This document shows, piece after piece, positions 16,224 to 24,419 of a stretch of DNA of 34,098 nt; within the stretch, counting starts at the first letter, position 1; every line of letters begins with the position of its first letter. The position numbers were made by a program, and so were the translations under genes. This stretch comes from Bacteroides sp. UBA1317 (lineage in GTDB: Bacteria > Bacteroidota > Bacteroidia > Bacteroidales > Bacteroidaceae), in NCBI GenBank assembly GCA_002307035.1, contig DBTL01000018.1, forward strand, positions 1 to 34,098, in the 5' to 3' direction. The notes below the pieces were generated by a model that was given only the letters and a program-made list of their open reading frames with translations, was not told the DNA's origin and made no database searches.

Positions 16224-16319
16224 CTCTTCGCTCCACACATGTAGTCTCTACAGACTACGGGCGTAGTCCGTACAGTCCACACTCGTGAAGTGTACGGACC
16301 ACGCCCGAGAAGCGAAGAG
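16224..16319. repeat. Multi-hairpin palindromic element
   Basis: Outer arms CTCTTCGCT (16224-16232) and AGCGAAGAG (16311-16319) enclose a long inner stem: GGGCGTAGTCCGTACA (16259-16274) with TGTACGGACCACGCCC (16291-16306), 16 bp with one mismatch. A smaller hairpin GTAGTCT/AGACTAC (16241-16258) sits in front. GACTAC (16253-16258) could instead pair with GTAGTC (16263-16268), so two folds exclude each other. The GC-rich stems contrast with the AT-rich flanks. It is downstream of the helicase gene on the minus strand, 160 nt after its stop, so a late transcript end is one possible role. Confidence 0.6.
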
Positions 16320-16477
16320 TTGTATACTTCATTTCAATTTGTTGATGGTGTTGTTTGCCTATAGCTTTCCTACAGAATGTATAAGTCGAAAGGGCTTTTA
16401 TTTGAATAGACTCAATGACATATTTTCTACTTTTAGATGCATTGCTTGTCTTTACAAAATGGAAGGATTGCCAGAGC

Positions 16478-18487
16478 TTATTTCTTCTTTTTCTTCTTTA
16501 ATTCTTCGGCAATTCTCCATTGTATGCTTGCCAAATCCTCCTTACCAACTTTGAGCAGGGCATCTCCAAATAATTCATGGGCAGCAGCGTGTTCAGGCTT
16601 TAGGGTAGTCGCTTTGTCGAAATCGGCCAAGGCACCTTCCACATTTTCTGTTTTCAAGCGTAATTTTCCTCTGTTGTAGAATCCCTTAAATTCTATGGGT
16701 GAAAGTTTCACAGCCTTGTTAAAACATTCTTCGGCTTCGTCGTATTGCAGTCCGTTGCTTAGGGTGATGCCTTTTCGCACCCATACATCTACATAGTCGG
16801 GGTATAGTTCCAACGCCTTGTCGTAATTGGCCATGGCCGCACGTACGTCATGCGCTTGCGTGATGCACTCATTTCCCATTTGGTAGTATTCGCGGGCATA
16901 CTTTTGCAAGCTTTGCTTTTGAATAACCATTTGTTCTTTCAACGTTTTATTTTCACATCTCAGTTGATTAATGATACCTAGTTTTTTGCGAATAAATCGT
17001 CTTACCACGGGTTTCTCTATGTCGTAGCGAGAATGTATGGCTTTGAAGAATTGTTCCAGAAACTCTTCAAAATTTCCGGTATCAAAAGCTTTGGTTGCTT
17101 CCACGTATTCTACATCGGCTTGAGCCTTCTTCAAGGCCTTCTCAATGGCAATACGGTTATTGAAACGTTCGGAGAAGCTCACTATCTCGGGGCGAACAAA
17201 AATGTCGGCTCTGCTGATTTGTTTCTTGAGCTGAATCCCTTCGAGTGAAGTACATCTACTCAGCGCTACGTATGCTTGTCCGCCGGCAAAAACACCTCCG
17301 GTGAAGTCTATGACTACACGGCTAAAAGTAAGTCCCTGACTTTTGTGTATGGTGATGGCCCAGGCCAAGCGAATGGGGTACTGCACAAATACACCTAGTT
17401 CCTCTTCTTCTATCTGCCTTTTTTGTTCGTTGTATTTATATCGAATATTCCTCCACGAATCTTTCTTCACGTCACATTCTTTGCCATCATCTGTTATAAC
17501 ATAAATAGTTCCTTCTTCATCTATACCACTCACGGTTCCGATGGTTCCGTTCACCCAACGTCGTTCATAATCATTTTTTATAAAGATGATCTGTGCGCCG
17601 GGCTTTAGTATCAAATCTTTTTGCGTGGGCAAACTGCTCTCGGGAAATTCTCCGGTTATCTCGCCATGAAACACGATCGGGTCGCCTGGTAGTTCGGTTA
17701 GCTTTTTATCGTTGATGAAGTCTACGTTGTCTCTTCGCGTGGCCAAAGTGATGTACATATCTTCTTCAGAATGCTGTATGCTCGTTCCATAGCGTGTGTT
17801 GAGCAGTTGCAAGTCGGCTGCTCCGGCTGTGTTGGTGCGTATATGGTCGAGCACATTTACAAATACCTTATCTGTTTGGCGGTACACTTTTTTCAGTTCG
17901 ATGGATACGAGATCTATTTCCGAGAAAACTTTGGCCGAGAAAAAATAAGGAGTGGGATAGAATCGGTTGATAATTTCCCGTTCGTCGCTTTTCACTACCG
18001 GCTCCAATTGAAAGACATCGCCCACCAGCAGAATTTGTTTGCCACCGAAAGGTTCGCGCAAATTGTGTGAATACACTCGTAATATACGATCAATGGCATC
18101 AATAATATCCGCTCTTACCATCGAAATCTCATCGATGATAACTAGTTCTATCTGCTCTAGCAATTTGCGATGCGGCTTGGCATACTTAAAAAAGTCGTGT
18201 ATCCGTCCCCGCTGCAAACTCATGTTTGGATCGTCTGCTAAAAGGGGGTAGAAAGGTAACTTGAAAAAGCTGTGCATGGTGCTTCCTCCTGCGTTGATGG
18301 CGGCTATGCCCGTTGGAGCCAATACTACATGTTTTTTTCTGGTGTTTTGGCAGATGTATTTTAGGAACGTAGATTTTCCCGTTCCCGCTTTTCCGGTCAA
18401 AAAAACGGATTGGCGGGTGTATTGTATCAGGTTGAGAGCATCCTGAAACTCCGAATTATCAGTATCTATCGTCGTCTTTTCTGCCAT
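16478..18487 (-). CDS. PIF1-like superfamily 1 helicase with C-terminal TPR repeats
   Basis: About 669 aa. Residues 32-40 are the Walker A motif GKAGTGKST, followed by VLAPTGIAAINAGGSTMHSFF (motif Ia), ELVIIDEISMVRADIIDAID (Walker B), and KQILLVGDVFQLEPV (motif III). After an OB-like insert comes AWAITIHKSQGLTFSRVVIDFTGG with YVALSRCTSLEGI (motifs V and VI, UvrD_C_2 type). This is the PIF1/RecD-like arrangement of 5'-3' DNA helicases. The last 130 residues hold at least two TPR units (MANYDKALELYPDYVDVWVRKG and following), and the protein ends in a lysine run. The frame is open up to 18526, but an ATG at 18487 lies 5 nt after the HAD gene stop and gives the usual start MAEKTT, so I chose it. 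Cotranscribed with the HAD gene. Cellular role unknown; genome maintenance is likely. Confidence 0.88.
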   Translation of the reverse strand: MAEKTTIDTDNSEFQDALNLIQYTRQSVFLTGKAGTGKSTFLKYICQNTRKKHVVLAPTGIAAINAGGSTMHSFFKLPFYPLLADDPNMSLQRGRIHDFFKYAKPHRKLLEQIELVIIDEISMVRADIIDAIDRILRVYSHNLREPFGGKQILLVGDVFQLEPVVKSDEREIINRFYPTPYFFSAKVFSEIDLVSIELKKVYRQTDKVFVNVLDHIRTNTAGAADLQLLNTRYGTSIQHSEEDMYITLATRRDNVDFINDKKLTELPGDPIVFHGEITGEFPESSLPTQKDLILKPGAQIIFIKNDYERRWVNGTIGTVSGIDEEGTIYVITDDGKECDVKKDSWRNIRYKYNEQKRQIEEEELGVFVQYPIRLAWAITIHKSQGLTFSRVVIDFTGGVFAGGQAYVALSRCTSLEGIQLKKQISRADIFVRPEIVSFSERFNNRIAIEKALKKAQADVEYVEATKAFDTGNFEEFLEQFFKAIHSRYDIEKPVVRRFIRKKLGIINQLRCENKTLKEQMVIQKQSLQKYAREYYQMGNECITQAHDVRAAMANYDKALELYPDYVDVWVRKGITLSNGLQYDEAEECFNKAVKLSPIEFKGFYNRGKLRLKTENVEGALADFDKATTLKPEHAAAHELFGDALLKVGKEDLASIQWRIAEELKKKKKK

Positions 18488-18492
18488 ATTCG

Positions 18493-19269
18493 TTAAATAA
18501 TGCCGAAGTGTTTCAATGCATTCCAAATTCCGTCTTCGTCTACTGAATCGGTGACGTAGTCGGCTGATTCTTTCACTTGCTGTGTGGCATTGCCCATCGC
18601 TACTCCTATGCCGGCATGGCGTAGCATGCTAATATCGTTTCCTCCATCGCCAAAAGACATAGTTTCTTCTAATCTGATGCCGAAACGTTCTATTATCTTA
18701 TCCATTCCCAGTTGTTTGCTGTTGCCTTTGCACACGATGTCCGTAAAGGTAGGATACCAACGGCTCGATTCACAATGAGCCAAAAGAGGTAGATATTTCT
18801 GCTCTTGCTCCAGTGAGAAAAAAGGAGATAACTGAAAGATCTCTTCTTTAGTGGCTTCTTGAATGCTGATTACCGGAACTTGGGGGAATTTCAGTAGTCG
18901 TATGAACTCGTCAATCTGTGCATTGGGATTGCAAATAAACATTTGGTTTTCGCGAACCACCACACAAGGACAATCCTTCTCTGCTGAGAGTATGCTGAAT
19001 ATAGTCTCCACATCCTCTTGTGGAATGGGACTTCTGTAAATAACCTCGTCATTTTCTCCATAACAATAACTACCATTCATGGTGATGTATCCGTCGAAAA
19101 ACAAATTACCCAAATTGTTGATTGCCACTCTGGGGCGTCCGGTAGAGATGAATATCTTAAGTTCTTTATTTCTTGATTCTGTTAATGCGTTAATGCTGGA
19201 TTGCGGAATTGTATGAGTGTTGAAGCTTACAAGTGTCCCGTCAATATCGAAAAACAGGGCTTTTATCAT
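18493..19269 (-). CDS. Cof-type HAD-IIB phosphatase
   Basis: A 258-aa haloacid dehalogenase superfamily hydrolase of the Cof subfamily, which dephosphorylate sugar phosphates, flavin mononucleotide and similar small molecules. Motif I is FFDIDGTLV with nucleophile Asp8 and acid Asp10. Motif II is IFISTGRPR, and motif IV is MSFGDGGNDISMLRHAG, with the GVAMGNA segment after it, all as in Cof proteins. The C2-type cap lies between them. A -7 box TATTTTTG on the minus strand (19293-19300) precedes it. The helicase gene follows 5 nt after its stop. The substrate cannot be inferred from the sequence. Confidence 0.92.
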   Translation of the reverse strand: MIKALFFDIDGTLVSFNTHTIPQSSINALTESRNKELKIFISTGRPRVAINNLGNLFFDGYITMNGSYCYGENDEVIYRSPIPQEDVETIFSILSAEKDCPCVVVRENQMFICNPNAQIDEFIRLLKFPQVPVISIQEATKEEIFQLSPFFSLEQEQKYLPLLAHCESSRWYPTFTDIVCKGNSKQLGMDKIIERFGIRLEETMSFGDGGNDISMLRHAGIGVAMGNATQQVKESADYVTDSVDEDGIWNALKHFGII

Positions 19270-19292
19270 AATTATTATTCTTTAGTTTCATG

Positions 19293-19300
19293 CAAAAATA
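19293..19300 (-). promoter_or_regulatory. Bacteroidetes -7 promoter box for the HAD-helicase transcript
   Basis: The minus strand reads TATTTTTG, 24 nt upstream of the ATG at 19269; it is divergent from the PLP-enzyme promoter. Confidence 0.55.
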
Positions 19301-19358
19301 CGAACTTACTAGCATAGATATGGCCTTTTTTCTTTTTTTTAGTTTAAAAAATGGGATT

Positions 19359-19390
19359 TACTTTATTATATAATAAAGTACGAATCGTAC
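19359..19390. promoter_or_regulatory. Candidate operator: 22-bp palindrome plus 13-bp palindrome at the PLP-enzyme promoter
   Basis: Bases 19359-19380 form a perfect 11+11 palindrome with half TACTTTATTAT. It overlaps a second palindrome, GTACGA-A-TCGTAC (19378-19390), which runs into the -7 box at 19388-19395. The first covers the region where a -33 element would be. This geometry suits a repressor or activator site for the downstream genes; the protein that binds is unknown. Confidence 0.55.
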
Positions 19391-19395
19391 CTTTG
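19388..19395 (+). promoter_or_regulatory. Bacteroidetes -7 promoter box for the PLP-enzyme operon
   Basis: TACCTTTG fits TAnnTTTG and is 25 nt before the ATG at 19421, directly next to two palindromes. Confidence 0.65.
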
Positions 19396-19420
19396 CAACT
19401 ATAACGTTAAAAAGAAAAAA

Positions 19421-20590
19421 ATGATATATGACTTTGATGAAGTAGTAGATCGTCGCAACACTGACGCTCTGAAATATGAAGCGCTTCAACCACGTTGGGG
19501 CAGAAAAGATTTGATCCCGCTCTGGGTGGCTGATATGGACTTTTGTACACCGCCTTTCATTATAAAGGCATTGAGAGACAGACTTGACAATGAGGTTCTG
19601 GGATATACCATGAAAGCTGAAAGTTGGTATTCTTCCATTATTGATTGGACTGATAAGCGTTTTAATTGGAAAATATCGCGTGAGATGCTAACCCATACAC
19701 CTGGCATTGTTCCGGGGTTGGCTATGGCTATTCAAAGTCTCACTGAAGTAGGGGATAAGGTGATGGTTCAGCCGCCGGTATACCATCCTTTTTTCTTGGT
19801 TACTCAACATAATAATCGAGAAGTGGTCTACAATTCTCTTGTTCTTGAAAATGGTCAATTTCGCATGGATATGGAGCGTTTCAAAGAGGATATTAAGGGC
19901 TGTAAACTGTTCATTCTTTGCAATCCCCATAACCCCGGTGGAAGGGTATGGACAAAAGAGGAGTTGATTGAGGTAGCACGTATCTGTTACGAGAATCAGA
20001 CCATTGTGATCTCCGATGAAATCCATGCCGATCTTACCTTATCCCCTTATGTTCACTATCCTTTTGCTACTGTGTCTGAAGAGGCAAGAGCCAATTCTAT
20101 CATTTTCATGTCACCTAGTAAAGCGTTCAATATGCCAGGAATATCCAGCTCGTACTGCATTATAGAAAATGAGAAGATACGAAGAAAATTCAGTTCTTAT
20201 GTTAATGGCAGCGAACTGGGTGAAGGACATCTTTTTTCTTTTATTAGCGTGGCGGCGGCATATAGTAATGGCACGGAATGGCTCGATCAGGTGAAAACTT
20301 ATATTCAGGGGAACATCGATTTCACTGATGAGTACTTTCGGGAAAATATACCAACCATTAAAGTTATCCGCCCGCAGGCTTCTTATCTCATTTTTCTCGA
20401 TTGTCGTGAATTGAAATTAGCGCAAAAAGATTTGGTGAATCTTTTTGTGAATGGTGCTCATTTGGCGCTCAACGATGGTACGATGTTTGGAAAAGAAGGA
20501 GCAGGCTTCATGAGACTGAATGCTGCCTGTCCGCGAAGTGTATTGAAACAAGCTCTCGATCAATTACAATCTGCTTGTCACAATTATTAG
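19421..20590 (+). CDS. MalY/PatB family PLP-dependent cystathionine beta-lyase
   Basis: A 389-aa fold-type I PLP enzyme of the MalY/PatB group, which cleave C-S bonds of cystathionine or cysteine to give homocysteine or sulfide plus pyruvate and ammonia. The N-terminus YDFDEVVDRRNTDALKYE with WVADMDFCTPPFI is diagnostic of the family. VQPPVYHPFF, CNPHNPGGRVW (substrate carboxylate and PLP ring contacts), VISDEIHADL (Asp to pyridine N) and MSPSKAFNMPG (Schiff-base Lys234) follow in order. It is the first gene of a pair; a Cys/Met-metabolism PLP enzyme starts 20 nt after its stop. A palindromic operator candidate precedes it. Whether it works in methionine synthesis or cysteine breakdown cannot be told from the sequence. 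Confidence 0.92.
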   Translation: MIYDFDEVVDRRNTDALKYEALQPRWGRKDLIPLWVADMDFCTPPFIIKALRDRLDNEVLGYTMKAESWYSSIIDWTDKRFNWKISREMLTHTPGIVPGLAMAIQSLTEVGDKVMVQPPVYHPFFLVTQHNNREVVYNSLVLENGQFRMDMERFKEDIKGCKLFILCNPHNPGGRVWTKEELIEVARICYENQTIVISDEIHADLTLSPYVHYPFATVSEEARANSIIFMSPSKAFNMPGISSSYCIIENEKIRRKFSSYVNGSELGEGHLFSFISVAAAYSNGTEWLDQVKTYIQGNIDFTDEYFRENIPTIKVIRPQASYLIFLDCRELKLAQKDLVNLFVNGAHLALNDGTMFGKEGAGFMRLNAACPRSVLKQALDQLQSACHNY

Positions 20591-20609
20591 GATATAAAAT
20601 AAAGAAGAA

Positions 20610-21842
20610 ATGAAAGAAAAAAGTTTTGAGGCGCAAGTGCTGCATACTCCTTTTGATAAAGAAGATGCGTATGGCTCTCTCTCTATGCCTGTATATAATA
20701 CGGCAGCTTATGAATTTGATACGGCAGAAGCTATGGAAGCGGCTTTTTGCGGACGCACTGCCGATCATGCTTATTCGCGTATCACTAATCCTACCGTACA
20801 ATATTTCGAAAGAAAGATACAGGTAGTGACAGGAGCAATGAGTGTAACTGCTCTCAATTCAGGAATGGCGGCTATCAGTAATACTCTCATTGCAATAGCT
20901 CAGTCGGGTACCAATGTGGTAACGTCTGCCCATCTTTTTGGAAATACATATTCTTTCTTAAAAAACACTCTCGCTGCTTTTGGCGTTGAAGCTCGTTGTT
21001 GTGACCTTACTAATCTTGAAGAGGTAATGCCACAGGTAGACGAACATACTTGTGCCATTTTTTTGGAAGTTATTACCAATCCCCAACTTGAAGTGGCCGA
21101 TTTGAGAGCACTTGCGGCTGTTGGTCGTGAGAAGGGTGTTCCATTGGTGGCTGATACTACGGTGATTCCTTTTCATGTCTTTTCTGCCAAAGATTGTGGT
21201 GTCGATATTGAAATAGTGTCGAGCACAAAATATATTTCGGGCGGAGCAACTAGTATTGGTGGATTGATTGTGGATTATGGTACTTTCGACTGGAGCCGTT
21301 CGGAGAAGCTTGCTGCAATGAGCCGTGAGTTTGGTGCGGCTACTTTTACCACCAAACTGCGTAAGGAAATTCATCGTAATCTTGGCGCTTATATGACTCC
21401 ACAAGTAGCCTATATGCAAACATTGGGGTTGGAGACTGTAGCGGTTCGTTTTGAACGTCAGGCCAGTACATGCCTCGAACTAGCGAAGAGCTTGGAAAAA
21501 CTTTCCGGGGTGGAGTCAGTGAATTATACCGGTCTGGAGAGTAATCCCTATTACATGTTGAGTACCGAACAGTTTGGTCCTCTTCCGGGTGCCATGCTTA
21601 CTTTTGATCTGGCATCTCGTGAAGCCTGCTTTCGCTTCATGAATAAGCTTCAATTAATTCGTCGGGCAACTAATTTGTTCGATAACAAATCTTTGGCTAT
21701 CCATCCTGCCAGTACTATTTATGGATCGTTCACAGTAGAGCAACGTAAAAGCATGGATGTGAGTGATAAAACGATTCGCCTCTCCGTTGGTCTGGAAAGT
21801 GTGGATGATTTATTGGAGGATATAACACAAGCGTTGCAATAA
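20610..21842 (+). CDS. Cys/Met metabolism PLP-dependent enzyme (O-acetylhomoserine sulfhydrylase or methionine gamma-lyase like)
   Basis: A 410-aa member of the gamma-family of PLP enzymes. Recognisable features are YSRITNPT near residue 55 (phosphate contact from the neighbouring subunit), ALNSGMAAISNTL, the PLP-ring Asp182 in VADTTVIPF, and the Schiff-base Lys207 in SSTKYISGGATSIGG. The C-terminal LSVGLESVDDLLEDI is the usual substrate carboxylate site. Two deviations are visible: the normal L-Y-G motif carrying the catalytic tyrosine reads HLFGNTY, with Phe110 in its place, and the usual DNT reads DTT. It follows the MalY-type gene by 19 nt and ends in a strong hairpin. Possible roles are sulfide incorporation into homocysteine or C-S lyase activity; I cannot choose between them. 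Confidence 0.88.
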   Translation: MKEKSFEAQVLHTPFDKEDAYGSLSMPVYNTAAYEFDTAEAMEAAFCGRTADHAYSRITNPTVQYFERKIQVVTGAMSVTALNSGMAAISNTLIAIAQSGTNVVTSAHLFGNTYSFLKNTLAAFGVEARCCDLTNLEEVMPQVDEHTCAIFLEVITNPQLEVADLRALAAVGREKGVPLVADTTVIPFHVFSAKDCGVDIEIVSSTKYISGGATSIGGLIVDYGTFDWSRSEKLAAMSREFGAATFTTKLRKEIHRNLGAYMTPQVAYMQTLGLETVAVRFERQASTCLELAKSLEKLSGVESVNYTGLESNPYYMLSTEQFGPLPGAMLTFDLASREACFRFMNKLQLIRRATNLFDNKSLAIHPASTIYGSFTVEQRKSMDVSDKTIRLSVGLESVDDLLEDITQALQ

Positions 21843-21871
21843 TCGAAAAATAGATTTATTGTCCTTTTACT

Positions 21872-21920
21872 TAATCCCGATAACTGTTTACTTATAAGCA
21901 GTTGTCGGGATTATTGCGTT
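21872..21920 (+). terminator. Rho-independent terminator after the Cys/Met PLP enzyme gene
   Basis: TAATCCCGATAACTG (21872-21886) pairs with CAGTTGTCGGGATTA (21899-21913) with one G-T pair and a 12-nt loop; a weakly T-rich stretch (TTGCGTTT) follows. Confidence 0.75.
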
Positions 21921-21972
21921 TAAATAATGTTAATTATGGGCATTGCTATTGCTAATTGATGGAATTACTCTA

Positions 21973-21980
21973 TATATTTG
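21973..21980 (+). promoter_or_regulatory. Bacteroidetes -7 promoter box for the SPFH-hydrolase-RHH cassette
   Basis: TATATTTG fits TAnnTTTG and lies 33 nt before the ATG at 22014, right after the preceding terminator. Confidence 0.55.
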
Positions 21981-22013
21981 TGATATCATAATGATATTAA
22001 TAAATTATAATTT

Positions 22014-22979
22014 ATGGAAGCGAAAGAAACATCTTTTAATGGTTTGAAAATGAATGGATTTTCAATGCTATTCATTTCTATTTTACTGTTGGTTTTGAGT
22101 ATAGTATCGTTCTTCATGTTCGACTTGTTTGGAGAGATCTCCATTGCATTTGGTATTGTGGGTATTGTTCTTTTTATTTTTCTGATATGTGGTTTTATTT
22201 CCCTTGAACCTAATGAAGCTAGGGCAATGGTTTTCTTTGGGAAGTATCAAGGAACTTTTAAAGAAACCGGTTTTTTTTGGGTAAATCCTTTTTTGAATAA
22301 AAAGAAACTCTCTTTGCGTGCTCGTAATCTGGATGTAGAGCCTATAAAGGTGAATGATAAAATTGGTAATCCTGTTTTGATTGGTCTGGTTTTAGTTTGG
22401 AAATTGAGGGATACATATAAAGCGATGTTCGAGATTGATTCGCAGACTATGGCTATGAGCAATGATACAGGTAAAAATGGGGCTCAAGCCAATGCAGCTA
22501 ATTCGGTCGCAAATAGAATGAACGCTTTTGAGAATTTCGTAAAGATACAAAGTGATGCTGCACTTAGGCAAGTGGCCGGACAGTATGCATACGATGGTAA
22601 TGATGGCGATGCAGAGGAACTGACCTTACGCTCCGGTGGTGATGAAATTAATGATCAATTGGAACAAAAGCTAAATGAACGTTTGGCTATGGCGGGCATG
22701 GAGGTCGTGGAAGCAAGGCTGAATTACTTGGCTTATGCACCTGAAATTGCTGCTGTAATGCTTCGTCGCCAGCAAGCTTCCGCTATAATTGCTGCACGTG
22801 AGAAAATAGTAGAAGGAGCTGTTTCGATGGTAAAAATGGCTCTTAATAAGCTTTCGGAAGAACAAATAGTGGAGCTGGACGAAGAGAAGAAAGCAGCTAT
22901 GGTTAGCAATCTTCTTGTTGTACTTTGTGCCGATGAAGCAGCACAACCGGTTATCAATACGGGTACATTAAATCATTAA
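22014..22979 (+). CDS. SPFH (stomatin/prohibitin/flotillin) domain membrane protein
   Basis: 321 aa. Two hydrophobic segments at about 13-36 and 42-62 anchor the protein. The SPFH domain begins at LEPNEARAMVFFGKYQGTFKETGFFWVNPF and continues through LSLRARNLDVEPIKVNDKIGNPV and LVWKLRDTYKAMFEID. Between about 150 and 200 there is an Asn/Ala/Gly/Asp-rich stretch, followed by a helical, probably coiled-coil region (VVEARLNYLAYAPEIAAVMLRRQQASAIIAAREKIVEGAV) of the type that lets SPFH proteins form large rings. SPFH proteins organise membrane microdomains and hold partner enzymes, often proteases; no NfeD-like partner is nearby. Here the next genes are a hydrolase (67 nt later) and a small DNA-binding protein. 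Function in Bacteroides is not known to me. Confidence 0.9.
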   Translation: MEAKETSFNGLKMNGFSMLFISILLLVLSIVSFFMFDLFGEISIAFGIVGIVLFIFLICGFISLEPNEARAMVFFGKYQGTFKETGFFWVNPFLNKKKLSLRARNLDVEPIKVNDKIGNPVLIGLVLVWKLRDTYKAMFEIDSQTMAMSNDTGKNGAQANAANSVANRMNAFENFVKIQSDAALRQVAGQYAYDGNDGDAEELTLRSGGDEINDQLEQKLNERLAMAGMEVVEARLNYLAYAPEIAAVMLRRQQASAIIAAREKIVEGAVSMVKMALNKLSEEQIVELDEEKKAAMVSNLLVVLCADEAAQPVINTGTLNH

Positions 22980-23045
22980 AGAAATAGGCTGATGCAAGGA
23001 GAATATGAACCTTGTTCATGCCAATAAGAATAACTTTATTTTTGA

Positions 23046-24395
23046 ATGATTATGATGAGATTTCAGTTTGTTAAGCTCGCAATTCTGATTGCAATGCTTT
23101 TATGGGGAGCTCTGAAAACCGGTGCCCAAGAGAATGAGGCTTGTGCCCGTAAATTACTTGATTTCATTGTAGCTGGTCAGGGAGACAGCGTCTATGTACA
23201 CCTTAGCGATGATGTGCGTGCTAAAGTTTCTCCTGCTATGTTTACTGAAGTCTTTGCTCAGCTTGAAAGACAGTTTGGCAAGTATCAATCCAAGGGCGAA
23301 TGGAAGAAGGATACATCTGCCGGACAGGTTCTTTATTACTGTGATGTGGAATTTGAACGTAATGCTTTGCGCTTTCTGACGGCTTTTGAACCTAATGGAA
23401 AGGCAAATACCATTCGTTTTATGCCCATACCTGCTACACTGGCTACTGCAGCGCCTCTTTCACCAAATAAAGACAATTTAGAAGAATCAGCTATTGAAAT
23501 TGTATCTGGAAGTTATAAACTTCCCGGTACGTTGAGCCTTCCTAAGAATCTGGAAAAAGTGCCTGTGGTTATTCTTGTACATGGATCCGGACCTAATGAT
23601 CGGGATGAAACCATCGGACCGAACAAGCCTTTTCGTGATTTAGCGTGGGGACTGTCCGAACGAGGTATTGCTGTTGTTCGCTATGATAAGCGAACACATG
23701 TATATGGAACTAAATGGATGCCCTCAGGTAGGGAGGGAACTTATGATGATGAAACAGTGGACGATGCTCTGGCTGCGATTGAATGGGCGGAGAAAAACCC
23801 TTCTTTGGATGCAAAGCGGATCTACGTTGTGGGACATAGTTTAGGTGGTATGCTTGCTCCACGAATTGCTCAACGAACAAAGGCATTGGGGGGAATCGTT
23901 ATCCTTTCAGGTAATGCTCGTCCCTTGGAAGATTTAATCCTAGAGCAGGTCACTTATATTTCTTCGTTAAAAGATTCTTCAGAAGTGGCAAAAATGCAGA
24001 TTGAGCTTATAAGAGCTCAGGTGGCTAATGTGAAGAAACTTGGTACGGATAATTATGATACTAAAGTAGGTCTACCTTTTAATCTCAGTACTACTTATTG
24101 GCAGTTTGCGAGAAACTACAAACAAGTGAAAACAGCTGCTAAGCTCATTCTTCCTATTTTGATTCTTCAAGGCGAGCGAGACTATCAAGTTACTATGGAA
24201 GATTTTAAAGCATGGCATGCCGGGCTCAGCCATCATAAAAATGTATCATTTAAATCTTATCCGAAATTGAATCATCTCTATCAGGAAGGAATAGGTAAAT
24301 CAACTCCTTCTGAATATACCCTGGCAATTCCTGTTGCGAAGTATGTTGTGGAGGATATTGCCAATTGGATAAAAACGGGGAAAGTGAATAAATGA
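23046..24395 (+). CDS. Exported DUF3887 plus alpha/beta hydrolase protein
   Basis: About 449 aa. A signal peptide ends near KTGAQE. Residues 30 to about 130 (ARKLLDFIVAGQGDSVYVHLSDDVRAKVSPAMF and DVEFERNALRF) look like a DUF3887 domain. The alpha/beta hydrolase follows with the oxyanion motif VILVHGSGPNDRDETIGPN, nucleophile Ser265 in VVGHSLGGMLA, acid Asp in ILQGERDYQV and His in PKLNHLYQEG. The GSGPNDRDE motif is typical of dienelactone-hydrolase or acyl-CoA-thioesterase-like esterases in Bacteroidetes. Three clustered ATGs (23046, 23052, 23055) are possible starts; all leave the signal peptide intact. A TATTTTTG at 23037-23044 is too close to the starts to be a useful promoter, so cotranscription with the SPFH gene is more likely. 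Substrate unknown; peptidase or esterase are both possible. Confidence 0.88.
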   Translation: MIMMRFQFVKLAILIAMLLWGALKTGAQENEACARKLLDFIVAGQGDSVYVHLSDDVRAKVSPAMFTEVFAQLERQFGKYQSKGEWKKDTSAGQVLYYCDVEFERNALRFLTAFEPNGKANTIRFMPIPATLATAAPLSPNKDNLEESAIEIVSGSYKLPGTLSLPKNLEKVPVVILVHGSGPNDRDETIGPNKPFRDLAWGLSERGIAVVRYDKRTHVYGTKWMPSGREGTYDDETVDDALAAIEWAEKNPSLDAKRIYVVGHSLGGMLAPRIAQRTKALGGIVILSGNARPLEDLILEQVTYISSLKDSSEVAKMQIELIRAQVANVKKLGTDNYDTKVGLPFNLSTTYWQFARNYKQVKTAAKLILPILILQGERDYQVTMEDFKAWHAGLSHHKNVSFKSYPKLNHLYQEGIGKSTPSEYTLAIPVAKYVVEDIANWIKTGKVNK

Positions 24396-24419
24396 TAAGA
24401 AGAAAGAGAAAGGCGTAGA

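Larger units (their letters stand above)
15777..16477. other. 700-nt intergenic region without a credible gene
   Basis: Between the AsmA-family gene and the 3' end of the helicase gene. Frames of 75-97 codons exist on both strands, but they overlap one another, have low-complexity Phe/Leu/Ser/Cys-rich translations and no recognisable domain. The region holds two separate structured areas, described on their own: a repeat area (15863-16025) and a multi-hairpin area (16224-16319). Confidence 0.7.

Noticed and set aside
16285..16554. Open frame of 89 codons on the plus strand
   Set aside because: It runs into the antisense of the helicase gene end and begins inside the multi-hairpin element.
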